Below, one piece after another: positions 59,443-64,000 of a DNA stretch of 64,000 nucleotides (position 1 is the first letter of the stretch; each line of letters opens with the position of its first letter). This DNA comes from Ehretia macrophylla (lineage: Eukaryota; Streptophyta; Magnoliopsida; Boraginales; Ehretiaceae), in NCBI GenBank assembly GCA_037974665.1, contig CM075773.1:63332763-63396762 (forward strand). Reading direction: 5' to 3'. The notes under the pieces were generated by a model. It searched no databases. It had not been told where the DNA came from and was given only the letters and a program-made list of their open reading frames with translations. Both the position numbers and the translations under genes were made by a program.

Positions 59443-60137
59443 TTTTATTTATATGTCCACACCTGTCATTTTGCACATCTTTTAAATCTAAATATCAAGG
59501 ATAATTTGGACTTTTTGGTGTCTACTTTGTCCATATTCTGACCAGCTTTGGCTTGTGTCAGTCACTGGCTCTTTCACTTGTCTTGTCATTTTCGCTACAT
59601 TTTTGTCATAGCCAGAGAGAAAAGTTTAGGGATTAAGTGCTATATATAAAGACATTAAAGTTAATAAATCTTAAATTATTTTCATAAATGTCCTATTAAT
59701 CTACATTCTTGACAAATCTTAAATTAGTTCTTCACCTGAAACAGATCAATCTAGCCATGAGCAAATTGCAACTGATTAAGTACTGATAAAGTGACAACTA
59801 TGACTAAACGATGATGTTAGTTTAAACGGAACAAATTAGAAGACAGTGTTACCAATTCAAAATTCAAAACCGCTTGAGAAAATAATTCCAGCACTGGCAG
59901 AAGCATAATTTACACCTCAAATCATATCTTCCAAATTTCCAGTCTGCCCAAGATAACTTGGCACAAATGGTAACCCAAGATACACAACTAGTCAAATTCA
60001 AAAAAAAAAAAAGGAAAAGAACAATACAAGTTATTGAGAATCAAGAAAATAATAAGTTAAAAACGTATCAAAAAGTGAATTCAATCAAGAAAATAGAGCT
60101 ATATCAAATAGTGAATTCAATCAATAAAATAAAAAGA
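59443..60137 (-). other. Inverted counterpart of the NAC distal upstream region
   Basis: It matches 6853-7545, including direct repeat b at about 59957-60135. In copy 2 this DNA has been separated from the NAC gene by the inversion. Confidence 0.6.
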
Positions 60138-60974
60138 ACTAATAATTCAGCGTAAGGAGACCCCATATCTCCAAGCCTTTTTATTATTGTTGCTAAATAT
60201 TTATCCAGGCCGTCAATAAATTATTCTCTAATTTCCCAGCTTTAAAGTATAAGACTGGCTCTTTTTTCTTTGTTACTCACCTCTCATTTGCAGATGACAT
60301 AATCATCTTCTCCAATGGCAGCAAAAGTGCTATAAAAAAGTTGATGAATTTTCTGAATCACTATGAACATGTTTCTGGATAGCAAGTCAACAAAGACAAA
60401 AGTGGTTTAATTGTGGACAAAAAAGTTCCTAGCTCTAGAATTGGCATCATAGCTGGTGCTTCAGGTTACAAGCAACAACAATTTCCATTCAAATATCTTG
60501 GAGTACCCCTTTACAAAGGTGCTAAAAAGTCTGCCCTTTTTGATGAGTTTTTTCAGAAAATTAACAAGAAGCTCATAGGTTGGAAACTAAAAACCTTACT
60601 CCCAAACAAATACTACAAAGAAGATTGGGAGCCGTTGCCATTCCCCTATTTGAGACATTAGGCCTTTTCAAGCAAGTATGAGTTCGTTGACCGCGTAAGG
60701 GCCATCCATCTTGATGACGAATTCCAAGCGAAAACATCAAAGAATTATTTGAGTAGATCCGTGTATTGTCAAATCTCTTTCAATTGAGAAGCTTGCACTT
60801 AGGAATACAGGGCGAGGATTATCAACAGTCCCAAGCATCCACTCCTCCATGCCTTGTTATTTGATGCAGATAATCCCTCCTACCAAGGAAGTTTTTCATA
60901 AAATTGAAAGACTTTTCAACAAATTCCTTTGGGGAGACACAGTTGATTCCAAAAAAATTGCATTGGACTTATTG
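60138..60974 (+). mobile_element. LINE fragment, truncated at a rearrangement breakpoint
   Basis: It reads SFADDIIIFSNGSKSAIKKL (about 60284-60343), then FPFKYLGVPLYKGAKKSA and finally IALDLLG or, in another frame, LHWTYWDNV. It ends at GATAATGTC, followed directly by Copia-1 sequence. It matches 6010-6852. Confidence 0.85.
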
Positions 60975-61694
60975 GGATAATGTCGCTGCATATTTCTTGG
61001 CTATAGCTCATGTCACAAAGGATATAAATGCTTCAATCTTCGTACATATAAAGTGTTCATATCTCGGCATGTTGTATTTGATGAAGCTAATTTTCCTTCT
61101 CTGTCATCTATCTCTAATGCTCTATCTTTGCAGCAACAGGTCACGACATTCATAAAGACTCCATTTCCTATTTCCTGCCTTAATGATATTTTGGCACAAC
61201 AAGGACCATTTGTTCGCTCTTCAACTCAATTGCATTCATCAATGCCAAATAATACTCCGCATGCAAGTGTCGAAATTGAGCCATCCACCCAATCTCCAAT
61301 CACTCATGAGTCACAACCCTTATTGGATGACTCACATTTAAGCCAAGCAGACCAAGAACAATTGCATTCTCATGATGCTCAGTCAACGTCTTCGATATCC
61401 AATGCTCTAGCAAGAACTCATCACATGATCATTACCAGGAATTGAATATGGATGGTACTAGACGTCCTAAAGCTCTATTTGCTACACGCTATCCTTTACC
61501 TGCTTTTTTTCTCGCTGCCGATCAGCAACTACCTGCAGAGCCTACCTTTTATAGCCAAGCAAATAAGGGCTCAAATTGGCGTACGGCAATGATCGAGGAA
61601 TTCAATTCTTTGCTTAAAAACAAAACTTGGATGCTGGTTCCTCTAACAAATGACATGAACATCATCAAATGCAAATAGGTATATCATGTTAAAC
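60975..61694 (+). pseudogene. Copia-1 family fragment: integrase tail to start of reverse transcriptase
   Basis: It begins inside the CIFLGYS region, continues with RTYKVFISRHVVFDEANFPS (61053-61445 frame) and a Ser/Gln-rich linker, and reaches WRTAMIEEFNSLLKNKTWML, the entry to reverse transcriptase. It stops at a TAG (61676-61678) where Trp is expected. The first 340 bp are nearly identical to 46437-46775, and the rest extends beyond that copy. Confidence 0.85.
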
Positions 61695-62266
61695 TGTTGA
61701 GTTGTAAAGCTCATTTGAAATCAAAAGGCAACAACAACTTTTGTTGCTTTGTTGACAAAAGACAAAAGCAGCAGACAAAGAAGACAAAAGCAATGGAAAA
61801 AGAAAGAAAAAGTTTGTGCAGCAAAGTTTGGCTGCAAAAGTTAGGCACATGCAATTGAAAATTGTTTTCACACTGTTGTGTTGCTTTGATTTTGGGTATG
61901 GAATGAGCCTATAAATAGAGGCTCATTCCTCACCATTTTGCATCAACAAAACATTCCAAATCAGAGAGAAAAATAAGCTTTCTCCTGAGTATTTTTTTCT
62001 TCTTTTGTTGTTCTATATTTATGAGTGAGAGTTGGTTTCTCTTATTATTTGAGAGAGTGATATTGTTCTCTTCTTATATTAAGAAGGTTATTATAAAATA
62101 CTCCACATCATAGTGAAATCCTCCATTACTTGCCCGTGGTTTTTCCCTCGATTTGTTTGAGAGTTTTCTACGTAAATCTTGTGTCTCTACTTTCTCTATT
62201 CTCATTCATATTTTAGCTGTGTGATACTGTTTGTCCCCGATCATTCTGCTACGCCTATACCTAACA
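61695..62266 (+). repeat. Copia-3 5' LTR
   Basis: It starts TGTTGAGTTGTAAAGC and ends ACCTAACA (TG...CA), about 572 bp. The end is fixed by the primer-binding site one base downstream; the start is inferred from the TGTTG pattern and the end of the preceding Copia frame, so it may shift by a few bases. Confidence 0.75.
61910..61917 (+). promoter_or_regulatory. Copia-3 LTR TATA box
   Basis: TATAAATA followed by gaggctcattcctcacc is a good plant core promoter. It lies about 215 bp into the LTR, so transcription would start near 61945. Confidence 0.7.
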
Positions 62267-62267
62267 G

Positions 62268-62281
62268 TGGTATCAGAGCCA
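62268..62281 (+). other. Copia-3 primer-binding site (tRNA-iMet)
   Basis: TGGTATCAGAGCCA is an exact match to the canonical plant initiator tRNA-Met site, one base after the LTR. Confidence 0.93.
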
Positions 62282-62477
62282 CTGGTTACGGGTCACTGGT
62301 ATACATACGGGATTACTGTTCACAGTTACTATTCACACATACGATATAGTACTATTCATCTATACGGTATCGATACTATTTTCGTATACAATTTTGGTAC
62401 TATTCACATAAATAGTACTATTTACAGTGAAATAGTGGGAGCCGGTTCAAGTTACGAAGCAGATCGTCGTTAATACT

Positions 62478-64000
62478 ATGGTGGCAAAATTTGAAATTGA
62501 GAAGTTCAACGAAAATTTTTTTTTCCTATGAAAATTAAAGATGAATGCAATCTTGAGAAAGGAGAATTGCTTGGCAGCAATTGGAGATAGACCAGCGGAG
62601 GTGACAGACGATAAGTGGAAAGAGATAGATGACAACGCTATGGCTAATCTGCACCTGGCATTGGCAGATTCGGTATTATCAAGCGTTGAGGAAAAGAAGT
62701 CAGCGAAAGAAATTTGGGATGCGCTGACCAAACTGTATGAGGTTAAATCACTTCACAACAAGATTTTCTTGAAGATGAGACTTTACACCCTTCGGATGAG
62801 TAAGTCCACATCGGTGACAGATCATATCAATACCTTAAATACGTTATTCTCTCAATTGACTACAATTGGGCATAAAATAACGGAGCTTGAACGTGAAAAA
62901 ATTCTACTTCAAAGTATACCTGATTCGTATGATCAACTCATCATTAGTTACACTAACAATGTTCTTTCAGATTTTGTTATCTTTGATGATGTTGCAGCCA
63001 CTGTTCTAGAAGAAGAATCTAGGCGCAAAACTAAGGAAGACAGAATCGAAAGTTCACAACAAGCAGAGGCATTATCAATGGTGAGAGGCAGATCAACGGA
63101 ACGTGGCTTTAGTGGGAGCAACAACCATGGTAGATCAAAATCAAAGAGTAGAAAGAATATCGAATGCTACAACTGTGGCAAGAAAGGGCACTTCAAGAAG
63201 GATTGTTGGAGCAACAAAAAGAATCCTGAGGTGATAAATTCTCAGGGATGTATGGCGACTGCATCAGATGATGGATATATTTTATACAGCGAAGCAGCAA
63301 TTGTAACAAAAGGTAGAAAAAAGCTCACTGATGCTTGGATAATGGATTCGGGAGCAACATGGCATATGACCTCTCGTAGAGAATGGTTCCGCACCTTACC
63401 TGTCTCTAGAGGATCTGTGTACATGGGTAATGATCATGCCTTAGAGATTGCTGGCATCGGTACCGCCAAAATTAAAATGTATAATGGTACCATTCGTACC
63501 ATTTAAGGGGTACGACACATGAAGGGCTTGAAGAAGAACCTAGTGTCCATTGGACAATTGGATGACCTTGGCTGCAAGACCCATATCGAGGATGGGATCA
63601 TGAAGGTTGTCAAAGGAGCGCTTGTGGTGATCAAGGCAGAAAAGATCGGGGTAAATCTATACATGTTTTTGGGAGATACGTTGCAGGAGGCAAATGTATC
63701 AGTTGCATCAGCCAGTCAAGAAGAATCAACTATAATATGGCATCGCAGATTGGGCCACATGACAGAACGAGGCTTGAAGATTCTCGCTGAACGTAATCTC
63801 CTACCCGGGCTCAAGATAGTAAACTTACCTTTCTGTGAGCACTGTGTTACCAGTAAGCAGCATAGATTGAAATTTGGAAGATCTACTGCCAAAAGCAAAC
63901 ACATTCTAGACTTGATCCATTCAGACGTTTGGAAATCACTGGTTTTGTCCCTAGGAGGAGCCAAATACTTTGTATCATTTATTGATGATTACTCCAGGAG
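62478..64000 (+). pseudogene. Copia-3 gag-pol (5' part), two premature stops
   Basis: The start ATG at 62478 gives MVAKFEIEKFNENFFF, then a TGA at 62529-62531 where Trp is typical, then KLKMNAILRKENCLAAIGD. The gag core contains SAKEIWDALTKLYEVKSL and is followed by zinc knuckle CYNCGKKGHFKKDC (63165-63206) and protease WIMDSGATWHMTSRR (from about 63337). A TAA at 63504-63506 stands where Gln is expected; the same frame then stays open through the pre-integrase HRRLGHMTERGL and CEHCVTSKQH to FIDDYSR at the window end. The family resembles the tobacco Tnt1 polyprotein. Without the stops the frame would be continuous. Confidence 0.9.

Larger units (their letters stand above)
53819..60974 (-). 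repeat. Segmental-duplication block, copy 2, second part (inverted)
   Basis: Read on the minus strand it matches about 6010 to 20122 without the LARD-like element. It starts at ctaccatcgagt (53819) and ends in the LINE at GATAATGTC (60974). It lacks the 686 bp 9068-9753 of copy 1 (junction near 57265) and has an extra 642-bp MITE. After correcting for these, both arms are about 6.5 kb long. Confidence 0.88.
61695..64000 (+). mobile_element. Copia-3: Tnt1-like Copia retrotransposon, 5' part (runs off the window)
   Basis: A 5' LTR, primer-binding site and gag-pol follow in order. Only two premature stops are visible in 1.5 kb of coding sequence, so this is the best-preserved retroelement in the window. 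Its relative at 27158-29460 lacks the LTR. The 3' LTR and target duplication lie beyond 64000. Confidence 0.88.

Overview
The window is nuclear DNA of a flowering plant, most likely a eudicot. It is AT-rich, one host gene family (a NAC-domain transcription factor) stands out, and nearly all the rest is transposable elements: Tekay/Del-like long terminal repeats (LTRs), three Copia elements, LINEs, and PIF/Harbinger, Mutator-like, hAT-like and pogo-like DNA transposons. No bacterial gene organisation, rRNA or tRNA gene was seen. The exact species cannot be read from the sequence.

Layout. 1-2750 is AT-rich DNA without a recognisable gene. 2751-20122 is a segmental-duplication block (copy 1): a NAC pseudogene (3783-5033, minus), a LINE fragment inserted upstream of it, and nested Tekay-like LTRs that contain a complete but non-coding LTR retrotransposon (10764-17667). 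20123-23805 holds two more LTR pieces. 23806-27157 is the second copy of the NAC end of the block, with an intact single-exon NAC gene (24839-26185, minus). 27158-29460 is a truncated Tnt1-like Copia. 29461-33349 contains an LTR scrap and two terminal-inverted-repeat (TIR) elements. 33655-38040 is two LINEs in opposite orientation. 38041-46775 is a Copia element (Copia-1) split by a complete minus-strand Copia (Copia-2, 39190-44043) and a hAT-like element (44505-45712). 46776-48714 is unassigned. 48811-53297 is a near-complete PIF/Harbinger transposon with a Myb-like gene and a transposase gene. 53819-60974 is the rest of the duplication block in inverted orientation, carrying its own pogo-like MITE. 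60975-61694 is another Copia-1 piece. 61695 to the window end is the 5' part of a Tnt1-like Copia (Copia-3).

How it fits together. The second block copy is present as two complementary parts: 23806-27157 (direct) matches about 2751-6010, and 53819-60974 (inverted) matches about 6010-20122. Both parts stop at the same spot inside a LINE. The simplest reading is a tandem duplication followed by an inversion of about 34 kb; a misassembly is the main alternative. The LARD-like element, the pogo-like MITE and a 686-bp deletion are each present in only one copy, so they post-date the duplication. Copy 1 of the NAC gene has lost its C-terminal reading frame through two short deletions; copy 2 is open. 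Most premature stops in the transposon genes can be explained by C-to-T or G-to-A changes, as expected for methylated, silenced elements. All comparisons were made by eye; no alignments or database searches were run.
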